Shown: positions 42,309 to 52,540, counted from the stretch's first letter. The stretch: 63,392 nt of DNA from Oscillospiraceae bacterium (GCA_017445875.1 JAFSRZ010000013.1:1-63392); one strand, 5' to 3'. Program-made: numbers and translations. The notes: a model not told the origin generated them from the letters alone.

Positions 42309-43298
42309 CTATCCGGGCAAATCTTCGTCAAGCAAGTCTTGCGCCTCCTGTATCTTCTCCTTGACATGCGAAATCAGGCCGGACACATAGGGGTCTGTTT
42401 TCCGGCGCTCGTAGAGTCCCGACAGCGACTGCATAAGCAAATCCAGCGCCTTTTTGGCGTCGCAGTCCACCACTATCCCGTACAGGAACACTTCCCCGAT
42501 ACGTTCCAGAATGTCGGCGCGGCAGAAATCGTCCTCCTCCGGACGGTTCACGGCGTCCAGCGCCCGGAAATACAGCCGCACCGCGTAACGTTCATTCTCC
42601 GCCACGTACAGCCCGAACCGGTACATATCGCCCAATTTGTAAAGACAGTTCGGGTCGTCGTACAGAAGCACGCCCAAATTGTAGTAGTGATACGCTTTCC
42701 CGTAATCGGGCGGCTGATGGCGTCCGTAGTAGTAACAGTAACCGAGATTGCACAGGGCGCGGCGTTCGCCGGCCTCCGCCGCGATTTCGTAGAGTTTCAC
42801 GGCCTGTTCGTAGTCCTGTTTCAGATAGGTGCCGTTATAGTACAGCGTGCCGAGATTCAGCGCCGCGCCGGGGTGTCCGTACTTCATGCAGAGCCGGTAA
42901 CAGCGTATCACGGTTTCCATGATATCGGGGAAGCGTGTACATTCGTGATGTTCGCACGCCCACTCGAACACCGCGTCATAGTTCTGCTCCGACAGAAAAC
43001 CGGACAATTCCTCGATATCGTCCACGAATGTTTCCGCGTAATGCCTCCATTCGGCGTCCTCGTCGGCGTCGTACTCGTCCGCCGTGATAGTCCGGAGGAT
43101 ACTTTTTGTCCGGCTGACCGGAAACGGCGCGGTCTCCTCCGTGTAGAGGCTGACCGCCTCCACGACGCCCTTGTGCAAATGATTGGCGTGTCCGAACGGA
43201 ATCAGTACGTAACTGTTCACCGGTATGTCCTCGTCGGAGAGATAGTAGTACAGTTTGTCTATATTTTTGGGACGCACCAAACAGTAACGGTATTGCAC
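42309..43298 (-). CDS. Sel1-repeat protein with PriA-like N-terminal domain
   Basis: A 329-aa protein. Residues ~1-55 (YRYCLVRPKNIDKLYYYLSD, VNSYVLIPFGHANHLHKGVVEAV) look like the small beta-barrel 3'-DNA-binding domain at the start of PriA helicase. Residues ~145-290 hold Sel1-type helical repeats (GHPGAALNLGTLYYNGTYLKQDYEQAVKLYEIAAEAGE, in part). No catalytic motif is seen. AGGAGG precedes ATG 43298. It is divergent from recJ. Function unknown; nucleic-acid binding is inferred from the N-terminus. Confidence 0.78.
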   Translation of the reverse strand: MQYRYCLVRPKNIDKLYYYLSDEDIPVNSYVLIPFGHANHLHKGVVEAVSLYTEETAPFPVSRTKSILRTITADEYDADEDAEWRHYAETFVDDIEELSGFLSEQNYDAVFEWACEHHECTRFPDIMETVIRCYRLCMKYGHPGAALNLGTLYYNGTYLKQDYEQAVKLYEIAAEAGERRALCNLGYCYYYGRHQPPDYGKAYHYYNLGVLLYDDPNCLYKLGDMYRFGLYVAENERYAVRLYFRALDAVNRPEEDDFCRADILERIGEVFLYGIVVDCDAKKALDLLMQSLSGLYERRKTDPYVSGLISHVKEKIQEAQDLLDEDLPG

Positions 43299-43413
43299 AG
43301 TGTGTCACCTCCTGTCCGAAGCGTCATTATAGCATGTCCACGCGGCGCTTGCAAGGCGTCAAGGCGTTTCCGTCAAATTGACGAAAAAATTTCCCCTGAC
43401 ACGAGATTTTTTC

Positions 43414-43442
43414 TTTACCTCGCGGCGGTTTCGTGATATAAT
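43414..43442 (+). promoter_or_regulatory. Promoter of the recJ-relA operon
   Basis: TTTACC (43414-43419), 17 nt, consensus TATAAT (43437-43442), 39 nt before the recJ start. Confidence 0.75.
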
Positions 43443-43480
43443 AAAATATTATCGTATTGAGCGCGGGAAGGGGGTACAAT

Positions 43481-45574
43481 GTGAAGTTCAGGAAATGGGA
43501 CACCGCCGCGCCGAATCCGGCGGCGGCCTCCGTACTGCGGAAGGCCGGATATCCGTCCCTGCTGGCGCTGGTACTGTCGGCGCGGGGCGTGGGTTCGGTC
43601 GCCGAGGCCGAAGCCGCGCTGGCACAGGAAAGCCGCCTGTCCATTTCGCCACTGCTCATGAAGGACATGGACAGGGCGGTAGAGAGAATCCAGCGGGCAA
43701 TTCACGACGGGGAGACTGTCGCCGTGTTCGGGGACTACGATGTGGACGGCATTACCTCCACCGTGCTTCTGACGGACTATCTGCAAAGCCGGGGCGTACA
43801 TTGTCTGCGGCACATTCCGCGCCGCATTGAGGACGGTTACGGCCTCTCCTCCGAGGCCGTCGGACATTTGCGCGAGCAGGGCGCGTCCCTGATGATTTCC
43901 GTTGACTGCGGCATTACCGGCAACGAGGAAGTAGCGTACGCGAACTCTATCGGGCTGGATGTCGTGATTACGGACCACCACGAATGCAAGGAGACACTGC
44001 CCGACGCCGTGGCGGTTGTCGACCCGCACCGCCCCGACTGTCCGTACCCGTTCAAGTATCTGGCGGGGGTGGGCGTGGCGCTCAAACTCGTTATGGCGCT
44101 GGGCGGCGACGACCACGCCGACGAACTCTTTGCGCGTTACTGCACACTGGCGGCAATCGGGACTATCGCGGATGTCATGCGCATGGAGGGCGAGAACCGG
44201 ACGATTGTCTCCCGCGGGCTGGACGCGTTGCCAAGTACGGACTTTCCGGGCGTACACGCGTTATGTCAGGAGGTGGGACTGTGGGGGAAGCCGGTGTCGT
44301 CCATGCAAATCGGATTCATATTAGCGCCGCGAATCAACGCCGCCGGGCGTATGGGACAGGTCAACTTAGCCGTGGACTTGCTCGAATGCCGCGACCCGGC
44401 GCGGGCTGAGGAACTTGCCAAGGCGCTGTGTGCGCTCAACCGCGAGCGGCAGACCGTCGAACAGGAAATCTTCACCGACGCCGAGCGACAGATTGAACAA
44501 CTCCCGCCCGACCAGCGACACGCGTTAGTATTATCAAGCGTGGACTGGAACCAAGGCGTTGTCGGGATTGTGGCGTCACGGCTGACGGAAAAGTATGGCT
44601 GTCCGACTTTTATGATACAGTTCAGGGATGATGTCGGGAAGGGTTCTTGCCGGACATGCGGCGGATTCAACCTGTTTACCGCGCTGGAATCGTGTTCCGA
44701 CCTGCTGGAAGGTTTCGGAGGCCACGCTTTGGCGGCGGGGTTCACAATCCGAAAGGAGAACCTGTCAGCGTTCCGGGAACGCGTCAACGCGTGTGTGAAA
44801 CAGCGTTTGGGCGCGGAGCCGTGCGGGGCGTCCCTGCACATCGACGCCGTGCTGACCTCCCCCGGCGACGCCACATTGGAACAGGTCGACGCCCTTGACC
44901 GTCTCGCGCCGTACGGCACCGGCAATCCGCGTCCGGTGTTCGCGCTGATGGGCGCGGTGGCGGAGAGCGTCCAGAGTGTCGGACAGGGGCGGCATATGAA
45001 ATTCCGCATTGTCAGGGGAAGGGGCGCGATGCGCTTCGACGGCATTTTCTTTTCCGCCACCGAGGAGGAATGCGGCATTCGGGAACACATGCGCGTCGAC
45101 GCCGCGTTCTACCTGCAACCGAACACGTTTCGCGGCACCACGTCGCTACAGTTACAGATACTCGATATCCGCCCGTCGTTATGCGCGAGCCGGGGCGAAC
45201 AGGAATCGTTAGACCTGTTGAACCGTCTGACGGACGGCGACCGCCTCCACCCGCACGAAATACAGCGCCTGAACGCGTCGCGGGAGCAGTTCGCGGACTG
45301 CTGGCGGGCGCTGGAACGCCTCTTCCGGGTCGCCGAAGCGGACACGGAAATTGAAATCGACACGTTGCCCTGTCTGCGGGAACTGGCGGAGGACATGGGC
45401 GGGTGTGAAAGTTTTTTACGCGCCGCGCTGGCGCTGGCGGTCTTTGAGGAGCGCGGCCTGATTCGCGTCACCGAACACGGGGACAGTATGACCATTGCCA
45501 TGTTACCGCGTCAAGGGAAAGTATCGTTGAACGCCTGTCCCTATTTGGCGCGCCTGAAAACTGACAGAGAGTGA
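43481..45574 (+). CDS. recJ: Single-stranded-DNA-specific exonuclease RecJ
   Basis: A 697-aa 5'-3' exonuclease. It has a DHH domain with FGDYDVDGITST, SVDCGI and ITDHHE (residues ~75-175), a DHHA1 domain with GSCRTCGGFNLFTALESCSDLLEGFGGHALAAGF (in part), an OB domain, and a C-terminal helical region. The GTG start at 43481 is chosen because GAAGGGGG precedes it and the family begins here; a TTG at 43457 is less likely. It overlaps the next frame slightly and is coupled with relA. Confidence 0.95.
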   Translation: MKFRKWDTAAPNPAAASVLRKAGYPSLLALVLSARGVGSVAEAEAALAQESRLSISPLLMKDMDRAVERIQRAIHDGETVAVFGDYDVDGITSTVLLTDYLQSRGVHCLRHIPRRIEDGYGLSSEAVGHLREQGASLMISVDCGITGNEEVAYANSIGLDVVITDHHECKETLPDAVAVVDPHRPDCPYPFKYLAGVGVALKLVMALGGDDHADELFARYCTLAAIGTIADVMRMEGENRTIVSRGLDALPSTDFPGVHALCQEVGLWGKPVSSMQIGFILAPRINAAGRMGQVNLAVDLLECRDPARAEELAKALCALNRERQTVEQEIFTDAERQIEQLPPDQRHALVLSSVDWNQGVVGIVASRLTEKYGCPTFMIQFRDDVGKGSCRTCGGFNLFTALESCSDLLEGFGGHALAAGFTIRKENLSAFRERVNACVKQRLGAEPCGASLHIDAVLTSPGDATLEQVDALDRLAPYGTGNPRPVFALMGAVAESVQSVGQGRHMKFRIVRGRGAMRFDGIFFSATEEECGIREHMRVDAAFYLQPNTFRGTTSLQLQILDIRPSLCASRGEQESLDLLNRLTDGDRLHPHEIQRLNASREQFADCWRALERLFRVAEADTEIEIDTLPCLRELAEDMGGCESFLRAALALAVFEERGLIRVTEHGDSMTIAMLPRQGKVSLNACPYLARLKTDRE

Positions 45575-45585
45575 GGGGATTTTCT

Positions 45586-47868
45586 ATGACGGGCGGAACT
45601 GTCAACACGACGAAGGAACACGAGGCACAAGCAAAGCCGGATGACGTGCCGTCCGGCGTCACGGAAATGACCCTTTCCGTACGGGAACGGTACGAACAGC
45701 TCGAAAAAACAGTGCGGGACTACAATCCACAGGCGGACTTTGACCTAATCCGAAAGGCGTACGAGTTCGCGGAGAAGGAACACCGCGGACAGTTGCGCAA
45801 GAGCGGGGAACCGTACATTATACACCCCATTGCCGTGGCGCAGATTATCGCGGAGTTGAAACTTGACTCGGAATCGCTGGCGGCGGCGCTGCTACACGAT
45901 GTCATTGAGGACACCCCCGCCACACACGCCGATGTTTCGCGCCTGTTCAGCCCGACTATCGCCGACCTCGTGGAGGGCGTCAGCAAACTGACGCGCATTC
46001 AGTACGACACCGTGGAAGACGAACAAATGGAGAACTTCCGCAAAATGCTGATGGCCATGAATCAGGACATGAGGGTCATTATCATCAAAATCTGTGACCG
46101 CCTCCACAATATGCGGACTATGGACTTTCAGCCCCCGGCGAAACAGCGTCAGAAGTCCTTGGAGACCATGGAAATTTACGTCCCGATTTCGTACCGTCTG
46201 GGTATCCGGCGCGTGAAATCGGAGTTGGAGGACTTGTCGCTAAAGTACCTTGACCCTATCGCGTACGAGGAAATTATGGAGCGTACCGAGCGGCGGCGCG
46301 AGTGGTACGAGGAGCAAATGCGGCAGGTCGCCGAACAAATCCACGAATACCTTGCCGCCCAGCATATCGACAATGAAGTGTTCGGACGCATGAAGCACCC
46401 TTATTCGATTTACCGCAAGACGATTATGCAGAACCGCGCCATTGACGATATCTTTGACCTGTTCGCCTACCGGGTTGTCGTCAACACTGTCGGCGACTGC
46501 TACCACGTCTTAGGCCTTATCCACGACTTCTACAAGCCGATTCTGGGACATTTCAAGGACTATATCGGCAACCCGAAACCCAACGGCTACCAGTCCCTTC
46601 ACACAATCGTCATGGGTACGCACGGCTACCCGTTCGAGGTGCAAATCCGCACGAAAGAAATGCACCAAGTAGCCGAATTTGGCGTGGCGGCGCACTGGAA
46701 GTACAAGTACAGTCAGGAAGGCATGAAACTGGGGCCGGATGACCATTACGACGAGGACTATCAATGGGTGCAACGCCTGTTGGAGAATCAGGACGGCGCG
46801 GAACCCGAAGATTACATTCACTCCCTGAAAGTCGACCTGTTCAACGACAAAGTGTTTGTGTTCACGCCGAAAGGAGAGGTGTTAAGTCTCCCGGCGGGCG
46901 CGACCCCGATTGACTACGCCTACGCGATTCACTCCGACGTGGGAAACAAAATGGTCAGCGCCACCGTCAACCGGAAAATTGTCCCGCTGGACTACGTACT
47001 CAAAAACGGCGACCGCGTGGAAGTACGGACTTCCCCGACTTCCAAGGGACCAAGCCGGAACTGGTTGCAGATTGCCAAGTCCAATCAGGCACGGAGTAAA
47101 ATTCGCCAGTGGTTCCGCAGGGAAAAGCGGGATGAGAACATTATCGCCGGGCGTATGGCGTTCGAGGAGGAGTTGAAGCGTTTCAATTTACGTCTGAAGG
47201 ACGCCACCACGCCGGAAATGCAGGAACTGCTTTTCAAAAACACGGACTATCACAATTTAGAAGACCTGTACGCGGCGATTGGCTACGGCGCGTTCACGGC
47301 GCACAAGGCCGCCATGCGCGTCGAAAACGAGTACCGCCGCACACAGAAGCAGAAGCGTTTGGAGGCCGCGCCGCCCGAACAGGAACCTACGCCCCCCGCC
47401 GAACCCGCCCGCACGGAACCGGGTATCATTGTCGGCGGACTGGAAAACTGTCTGGTGAAATTCGCCCGCTGTTGCGCGCCGGTGCCGGGTGACGAAATCC
47501 GGGGCTTTATCACGAAGGGCTACGGCGTATCGGTACACCGTGCCGACTGTCCGAACGCGTCGCCGGAGCGGATGTCGCAAGCGCCGGAACGCTGGGTAAA
47601 AGTGTCGTGGGGGACGAAACTTGAGGAAACGTATCCGGCGGCGGTGGAGGCCGTATGCCGCAACCGTCCGCGCCTGACACTCGATATCGGTTCCGCGCTG
47701 GAGGACACGTTAGCCACGGCGCGGGGCGTACACATTGAGGTTACAAGTGACGACCTTGCCGTGTGCCGTCTGGATTTGCGTGTCCGCGACAAGACGGAGG
47801 TTGACCAAATCATGAAAAAGGTTATGCAGGTTTCGGGCGTGTTGAGCGTGAAGCGTCCGGCAAAGTGA
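45586..47868 (+). CDS. relA: Bifunctional (p)ppGpp synthetase/hydrolase RelA/SpoT
   Basis: A 760-aa stringent-response enzyme. The HD hydrolase domain has LLHDVIEDT and the ED of ICDRLHNMRTM, so hydrolysis appears intact. The synthetase domain has RMKHPYSIYRK and DIFDLFAYRVVV. TGS (VFTPKGEVLSLPAGATPIDYAYAIH, in part), zinc-finger-like (FARCCAPVPGDEIRGFIT) and C-terminal ACT domains follow. ATG 45586 has GTGAGGGG upstream. It sits 11 bp after recJ, the usual Clostridia order. Confidence 0.97.
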   Translation: MTGGTVNTTKEHEAQAKPDDVPSGVTEMTLSVRERYEQLEKTVRDYNPQADFDLIRKAYEFAEKEHRGQLRKSGEPYIIHPIAVAQIIAELKLDSESLAAALLHDVIEDTPATHADVSRLFSPTIADLVEGVSKLTRIQYDTVEDEQMENFRKMLMAMNQDMRVIIIKICDRLHNMRTMDFQPPAKQRQKSLETMEIYVPISYRLGIRRVKSELEDLSLKYLDPIAYEEIMERTERRREWYEEQMRQVAEQIHEYLAAQHIDNEVFGRMKHPYSIYRKTIMQNRAIDDIFDLFAYRVVVNTVGDCYHVLGLIHDFYKPILGHFKDYIGNPKPNGYQSLHTIVMGTHGYPFEVQIRTKEMHQVAEFGVAAHWKYKYSQEGMKLGPDDHYDEDYQWVQRLLENQDGAEPEDYIHSLKVDLFNDKVFVFTPKGEVLSLPAGATPIDYAYAIHSDVGNKMVSATVNRKIVPLDYVLKNGDRVEVRTSPTSKGPSRNWLQIAKSNQARSKIRQWFRREKRDENIIAGRMAFEEELKRFNLRLKDATTPEMQELLFKNTDYHNLEDLYAAIGYGAFTAHKAAMRVENEYRRTQKQKRLEAAPPEQEPTPPAEPARTEPGIIVGGLENCLVKFARCCAPVPGDEIRGFITKGYGVSVHRADCPNASPERMSQAPERWVKVSWGTKLEETYPAAVEAVCRNRPRLTLDIGSALEDTLATARGVHIEVTSDDLAVCRLDLRVRDKTEVDQIMKKVMQVSGVLSVKRPAK

Positions 47869-47920
47869 CGGATAACGCGCAAAGTATCCGGCGAAATGAC
47901 GAACGAAAGGAAGAACAACT

Positions 47921-48367
47921 ATGCGGGCAGTGGTGACACGTGTCAAGAGCGCGTCTGTACAGATTGCGGGGGAGAGCGTCGGCGAAATCGGGACGGGGTA
48001 TCTGATTTTGTTAGGCGTCGCCCCGGAGGATAACGAGGCCACGGCGCGGAAATTAGCCGACAAAATTTGCAATCTGCGCGTTTTCGAGGACGAAAACGGG
48101 AAAATGAATCTCAATCTGGAACAGGCCAACGGCGCGTTGCTGGTGGTGTCGCAATTCACGCTGTACGCCGACACATCGTCACGGCGTCCGGGCTTCTCGC
48201 GGGCGGCGAAACCTGACCACGCCGCGCCGCTGTACGAATACTTTATGCGTTGTTGCCGGGAACGCGGATTCCGCGTGGAACACGGCGAATTTGGCGCGGA
48301 CATGCAGGTTTCGTCTGTAAACGACGGCCCCGTGACTATTCTCTTTGACACAGAACGCGAAAAATGA
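47921..48367 (+). CDS. dtd: D-aminoacyl-tRNA deacylase
   Basis: A 148-aa enzyme that removes D-amino acids from tRNA. Family motifs are SQFTLYADTSSRRPGFSRAA and FGADMQVSSVNDGPVTI (the NxGPVT motif as NDGPVT). GAAAGGAAG precedes ATG 47921. It follows relA by 52 bp in the same operon. Confidence 0.97.
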   Translation: MRAVVTRVKSASVQIAGESVGEIGTGYLILLGVAPEDNEATARKLADKICNLRVFEDENGKMNLNLEQANGALLVVSQFTLYADTSSRRPGFSRAAKPDHAAPLYEYFMRCCRERGFRVEHGEFGADMQVSSVNDGPVTILFDTEREK

Positions 48368-48382
48368 CAGGGGGACATTCCT

Positions 48383-49003
48383 TTGAAAGTGCAATGCTTA
48401 CAGGTGGGAGCGATTGAGACGAACTGTTATCTGCTCTGCGATGAGGCCGCGCAAGTGTGCGCAATCGTCGACCCCGGCGACGAGGCCGCGAGAATCGCGG
48501 CGGCGGTGCGGAAAAGTGGCTGTACGCCGTCGGCGGTTCTGCTGACACACGGACACTATGACCACACGGGCGGCGTCGCCGAACTGCGCCGGATGTGGCC
48601 GGGGATTCCGGTGTACCTGCACCGCGAGGACACCCCCGACATGGGCGCGCCGGAAATGCTGTTCCCGACTGTCCCCGGCACGACACACTATGCCGAGGGC
48701 GATACTGTCAGCGTCGGCGGACTTACTGTGAAAGTCCTGTACACCCCCGGACATTCCAAGGGTTCCGTATCGCTACTCTGTGACAATGTTCTGTTCAGCG
48801 GCGACACATTATTTGCCGGTGACTGTGGGCGTACCGACTTGTGGGGCGGCGACATGGAGCAGATGTTACACTCGTTAGGGCGTCTGGGACTGCTGGACGG
48901 GGACTTGACGGTGTGTCCCGGACACATGGAAACGTCATCACTCGAACTCGAACGGAAGCGCAATCCGTGGGTGCGGCAGGGAATGCGGATGTTGCGGACA
49001 TGA
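48383..49003 (+). CDS. MBL-fold metallo-hydrolase (GloB-like)
   Basis: A 206-aa hydrolase. The zinc motif THGHYDHTGG (residues ~53-62) and the later histidines and aspartate (GHSKGS, FAGDCGRTD, PGHMETSS) are present. The substrate is uncertain; hydroxyacylglutathione-hydrolase-like proteins are common in this relA-dtd context. The TTG start at 48383 follows ACAGGGGGA. Its stop overlaps the hemZ start (ATGA). Confidence 0.93.
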   Translation: MKVQCLQVGAIETNCYLLCDEAAQVCAIVDPGDEAARIAAAVRKSGCTPSAVLLTHGHYDHTGGVAELRRMWPGIPVYLHREDTPDMGAPEMLFPTVPGTTHYAEGDTVSVGGLTVKVLYTPGHSKGSVSLLCDNVLFSGDTLFAGDCGRTDLWGGDMEQMLHSLGRLGLLDGDLTVCPGHMETSSLELERKRNPWVRQGMRMLRT

Positions 49004-50463
49004 AGTTAGAGCTTCGCGGACACGATGAGCGGTACACGGTCGAACAGAGTATGTTAAACCTGTTTCCGGGGGAACTGCCGGTGTATGGAACCGTGACGCG
49101 TGACGAACCGTGCTGGGCGGTCGTGGAACTGTCGGAGGCGGGCGACTGCGCGACGGTGACAGTAGAGTTATCGCGCAACGGCGCGACGGCGCGGCGTACG
49201 TGGTCGGAAATGCTGTCCGGCACGGACTACGAGCGGGAAGGGGTACGGCGTCGGGGAATCGGGCGTTGCTTCTACGAGGCGGCGACGGCTGTCACGGGCG
49301 AGAAACCGCCGTGGGGCATGCTCAGCGGCGTACGCCCCGACAAACTCGTGACGGCGGCGTTACTGTCGGGGCGGAGCGACGCCGACGCCGTGCGGATGTT
49401 GCGGGACACCTACGCGGTCACGCCCGAACGCGCCGCGCTGGCACTCGAAACGGGACGTATCGCCGCCCGTACGGCGTCGGGGCTTGACAGGCGGGATATC
49501 GCGGTATATGTCGGGATTCCGTTTTGTCCGACACGCTGCGCGTACTGTTCTTTTGTCAGTCAGTCGGTGGAAAAGAGTTTCGGACTGGTGGAACCGTATG
49601 TAGAGGCCTTGACACGGGAACTCCGGGAGGGCGGCGCGTTGGCGCGGCGTCTGGGCTTGCGTGTGCGTACGTTCTACATGGGCGGCGGCACGCCTACCAC
49701 GCTGTCGCCGGGACAGTTGTCCGGCGTACTCGACGCCTTTGAAACCGCGTTCGACACCTCGTACTGTGTCGAAAGAACCGTGGAGGCCGGACGCCCCGAC
49801 ACCATCACGCCCGAAAAAATGTCGGTACTCCGGGAACACGGCGTCGACCGCGTGTCGGTGAACCCGCAGAGTATGAATGACCATGTTTTACAGGCAATCG
49901 GGCGGCGACACGCGGCGGCGGATGTCGTGCGGGCTATGGAACTCTCCCGCGGGTTCCGACACGTCAACATGGACATTATCGCCGGACTTCCCGCCGATAC
50001 CCCGGACGGCTTCGCGGAAACGTTGCGGCGCTGTATGGAGTTCGCGCCGGATAATCTGACTGTCCACACACTGGCGTTAAAAAAAGGCAGTCGCGTCTTG
50101 ACGGAAGGCCTGTCGATTCCCGACGCCGACGCGGTGCGGGAAATGCTCGACTTTGCCGCGCCCACGTTGCGCGGTGCCGGTTACGCGCCGTATTACCTGT
50201 ACCGTCAGAAGTACATGTCGGGCAGTTTCGAGAATATCGGCTGGTGCCGTCCGGGCGCGGAATGTCTGTACAACATTGTGATTATGTCGGAACTGTGTAC
50301 CATTTTTTCTTTCGGGGCGGGCGGCTCCACGAAGTTAGTTGACCGCGACACAAACCGGATACAACGTCTTTTTCATCCGAAGTACCCGGAGGAGTACATT
50401 TCGCGTACGGCGGATTTTGAGGCGGTCGCGGCGTTTTACGAGAACAGGAGGCTTTTAACATGA
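49000..50463 (+). CDS. hemZ: Oxygen-independent coproporphyrinogen III oxidase-like protein HemZ
   Basis: A 487-aa radical SAM protein. The cluster motif CxxxCxxC is seen as PFCPTRCAYCSF. Other conserved stretches are FYMGGGTPTTLSPGQL, VNPQSMNDHVLQAIGRRH and MDIIAGLPADTPDGF. The N-terminal ~150 residues are the HemZ-specific extension. HemZ proteins are related to HemN but are not proven to make protoporphyrinogen. The start ATG 49000 overlaps the upstream stop, and the end overlaps the next start. Confidence 0.94.
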   Translation: MKLELRGHDERYTVEQSMLNLFPGELPVYGTVTRDEPCWAVVELSEAGDCATVTVELSRNGATARRTWSEMLSGTDYEREGVRRRGIGRCFYEAATAVTGEKPPWGMLSGVRPDKLVTAALLSGRSDADAVRMLRDTYAVTPERAALALETGRIAARTASGLDRRDIAVYVGIPFCPTRCAYCSFVSQSVEKSFGLVEPYVEALTRELREGGALARRLGLRVRTFYMGGGTPTTLSPGQLSGVLDAFETAFDTSYCVERTVEAGRPDTITPEKMSVLREHGVDRVSVNPQSMNDHVLQAIGRRHAAADVVRAMELSRGFRHVNMDIIAGLPADTPDGFAETLRRCMEFAPDNLTVHTLALKKGSRVLTEGLSIPDADAVREMLDFAAPTLRGAGYAPYYLYRQKYMSGSFENIGWCRPGAECLYNIVIMSELCTIFSFGAGGSTKLVDRDTNRIQRLFHPKYPEEYISRTADFEAVAAFYENRRLLT

Positions 50464-50861
50464 ACGATAAGATTTACGCTTTGCTGGACACGGCGAAGAA
50501 AACGGCGTCGGAACTGCGCCACGCGGCGTCGAGTGTGGGCTATCTGGCGCGGAAGGAGACCCGGAAAGCCGCTTCCAACGCACAGTTGAACTTACAGATT
50601 CTCTCGAAACAGCGCGAGATTCAGTCGGCCTATCAGGAACTCGGCAAACTGATGTACGACAAGCACACCGGCAACGCCCCGGAATCCGACAACCTCATGG
50701 AGAAGTTAGAAGCGCTGGACGCGTTACACTTGGAAGTCGCGGAACTGGAAAAGCAGTCGGGTCGGGTGTTCGTGGTGAAAACGTGTCCGACGTGCGGCGC
50801 GGAACGCAAGGACGGGGACGCCTATTGCCGTACGTGCGGCGAGAAGCTCAAAACGGAATAA
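50460..50861 (+). CDS. Coiled-coil zinc-ribbon protein
   Basis: A 133-aa protein. A helical N-terminal half (residues ~1-100) leads to a C-terminal zinc ribbon with CPTCG and CRTCG. Similar proteins lie after hemZ in other Clostridia; the function is unknown. AGGAGG lies before ATG 50460, which overlaps the hemZ stop as ATGA, so translation is coupled. Confidence 0.85.
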   Translation: MNDKIYALLDTAKKTASELRHAASSVGYLARKETRKAASNAQLNLQILSKQREIQSAYQELGKLMYDKHTGNAPESDNLMEKLEALDALHLEVAELEKQSGRVFVVKTCPTCGAERKDGDAYCRTCGEKLKTE

Positions 50862-50932
50862 AGCTCCCGGCGCTTCCATAAGCTAACGACAAAGAACCGT
50901 CCGACGGACGGCACGGAAAGGGACTCGGCGAC

Positions 50933-52540
50933 ATGGCAGAACCGAAAAAGCAATCATTTTTAGGCGGCGCGGCGATATTGGCGGGCGCGGCGCTGGTGGT
51001 CAAGCTGATTGGCGCGGCCTACAAAATCCCGCTCAATAACATTCTCGGCGCGGTCGGCAAAACCTACTTCAATACCGCTTACTACATTTACAACGTACTG
51101 TTGACGATTTCCACGGCGGGACTGCCGCTGGCGATTTCGCGCCTGACCAGTCAGGCCTACGCGCAGGGACGCGAAAATCAGAAGCGTAAACTCTTTCAGG
51201 TGGCCTTGCGGATGTTCTTTGTGTTAGGCCTTGCGGGGTCACTGTTCATGTTTACGCGGGCGGGCTGGCTCGCGGCGCGGCTCAATAATCCTATGGCGCG
51301 TTTACCGGTCAAGGCACTGGCACCGGCTGTCTTTTGCGTGTGTCTGCTGGCCTGTATGCGCGGCTACACGCAGGGACAGGGCAACATGACCCCGACTGCC
51401 GCTTCCCAAATCTTGGAGGCCATGTGTAAGGTCTTTATCGGTCTCCCGTGCGCGTGGTACGTGATTCATCTTGGGTTCGGACTGGACGCGGGCGCGGCGG
51501 GCGCAATCTTAGGCGTGACTGTCGGCACGGTGCTTTCGATGTGCTTCCTGATATTCTACCTGACCCGCCACAGAAGCCGGGTACTCTCGTCGGATATCCC
51601 AGACAGCGGCGGCGCAATCTTAAAGAGTATCCTTGTCATCGGCATTCCGATTACGCTTAGCAACTCCGCCATGAGCATTATTAACATTGTCGACACAACC
51701 GTTGTCATGGGACGCTTACAGGCGGGGCTACACTTCACCGAGGAACAGGCCGCCGCCCTGAACGGTCAATACGGGTTCGCCATGGACATGATTAACATGG
51801 TTGTGGCGTTCGCGTACCCCGTGACGATGAGCCTGTTACCCACGGCGTCGGCGGCGTTAGCGCGGCGCGACACCGCCGAAGTCGACCGCATTGTGTCGAC
51901 GGCGTTCCGGGTCATTGTGGTACTGGCACTCCCGGCGGGAATCGGGCTTTCGGCACTGTCTACGCCTATCATGCGCGTGATTCTCCCCGCGCAGCAGAGC
52001 GCCGCGTTAGCGGCGGGGCCGCATTTGCGGATACTCGGTATCGCCTGCGTGTTAATTTTCCTGATGATTCTGACAAACGCGATTTTGCAGACCTACGGGC
52101 GGGAATTGATACCCATTTTCACAGTTGTGGCGGGCGGCGTCACGAAAGTGACCATGAACTATTTCCTTGTTGGCACACCCGAAATTAATATCAAGGGCGC
52201 GCCCATTTCCACACTCTGCTGTTACACCGTGATTGTCGTCTTGAACCTGATTTTTGTATGGGTGTACTCCCCGGAGAAACCGCGCTATGTGGCGTTGTTC
52301 CTGAAACCGCTGGCGGCGTCGGCACTGATGGGCGGCGCGGTCTGGGCGGTGTACGGGTTCGCCTCGCGGTTGCTTGGCGGCGTGACATTCGCGCAAAACG
52401 CGCTTTGCACGTTCTTGGCGATTGGCGTCGGCGGGGTTGTGTACGGCGTACTGGTTATCGCGCTGGGCATTCTCCGCGCCGACGACTTACGCGCCATTCC
52501 GCACGGAAAGACACTGATTCGTATTTTGCGCCTGCGCTGA
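50933..52540 (+). CDS. Stage V sporulation protein B-like / YabM-like flippase (MOP superfamily)
   Basis: A 535-aa polytopic membrane protein with 14 predicted helices. It starts with FLGGAAILAGAALVVKLIGAAYKIPLNNILG, the family hallmark (in part), and has GRENQKRKLFQVALRMFF. Members flip lipid-linked cell-wall or spore-cortex precursors. Because mazG, hup, rqcP and yabP follow, this corresponds to YabM of Bacillus. ATG 50933 is preceded by GGAAAGG. Confidence 0.93.
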   Translation: MAEPKKQSFLGGAAILAGAALVVKLIGAAYKIPLNNILGAVGKTYFNTAYYIYNVLLTISTAGLPLAISRLTSQAYAQGRENQKRKLFQVALRMFFVLGLAGSLFMFTRAGWLAARLNNPMARLPVKALAPAVFCVCLLACMRGYTQGQGNMTPTAASQILEAMCKVFIGLPCAWYVIHLGFGLDAGAAGAILGVTVGTVLSMCFLIFYLTRHRSRVLSSDIPDSGGAILKSILVIGIPITLSNSAMSIINIVDTTVVMGRLQAGLHFTEEQAAALNGQYGFAMDMINMVVAFAYPVTMSLLPTASAALARRDTAEVDRIVSTAFRVIVVLALPAGIGLSALSTPIMRVILPAQQSAALAAGPHLRILGIACVLIFLMILTNAILQTYGRELIPIFTVVAGGVTKVTMNYFLVGTPEINIKGAPISTLCCYTVIVVLNLIFVWVYSPEKPRYVALFLKPLAASALMGGAVWAVYGFASRLLGGVTFAQNALCTFLAIGVGGVVYGVLVIALGILRADDLRAIPHGKTLIRILRLR

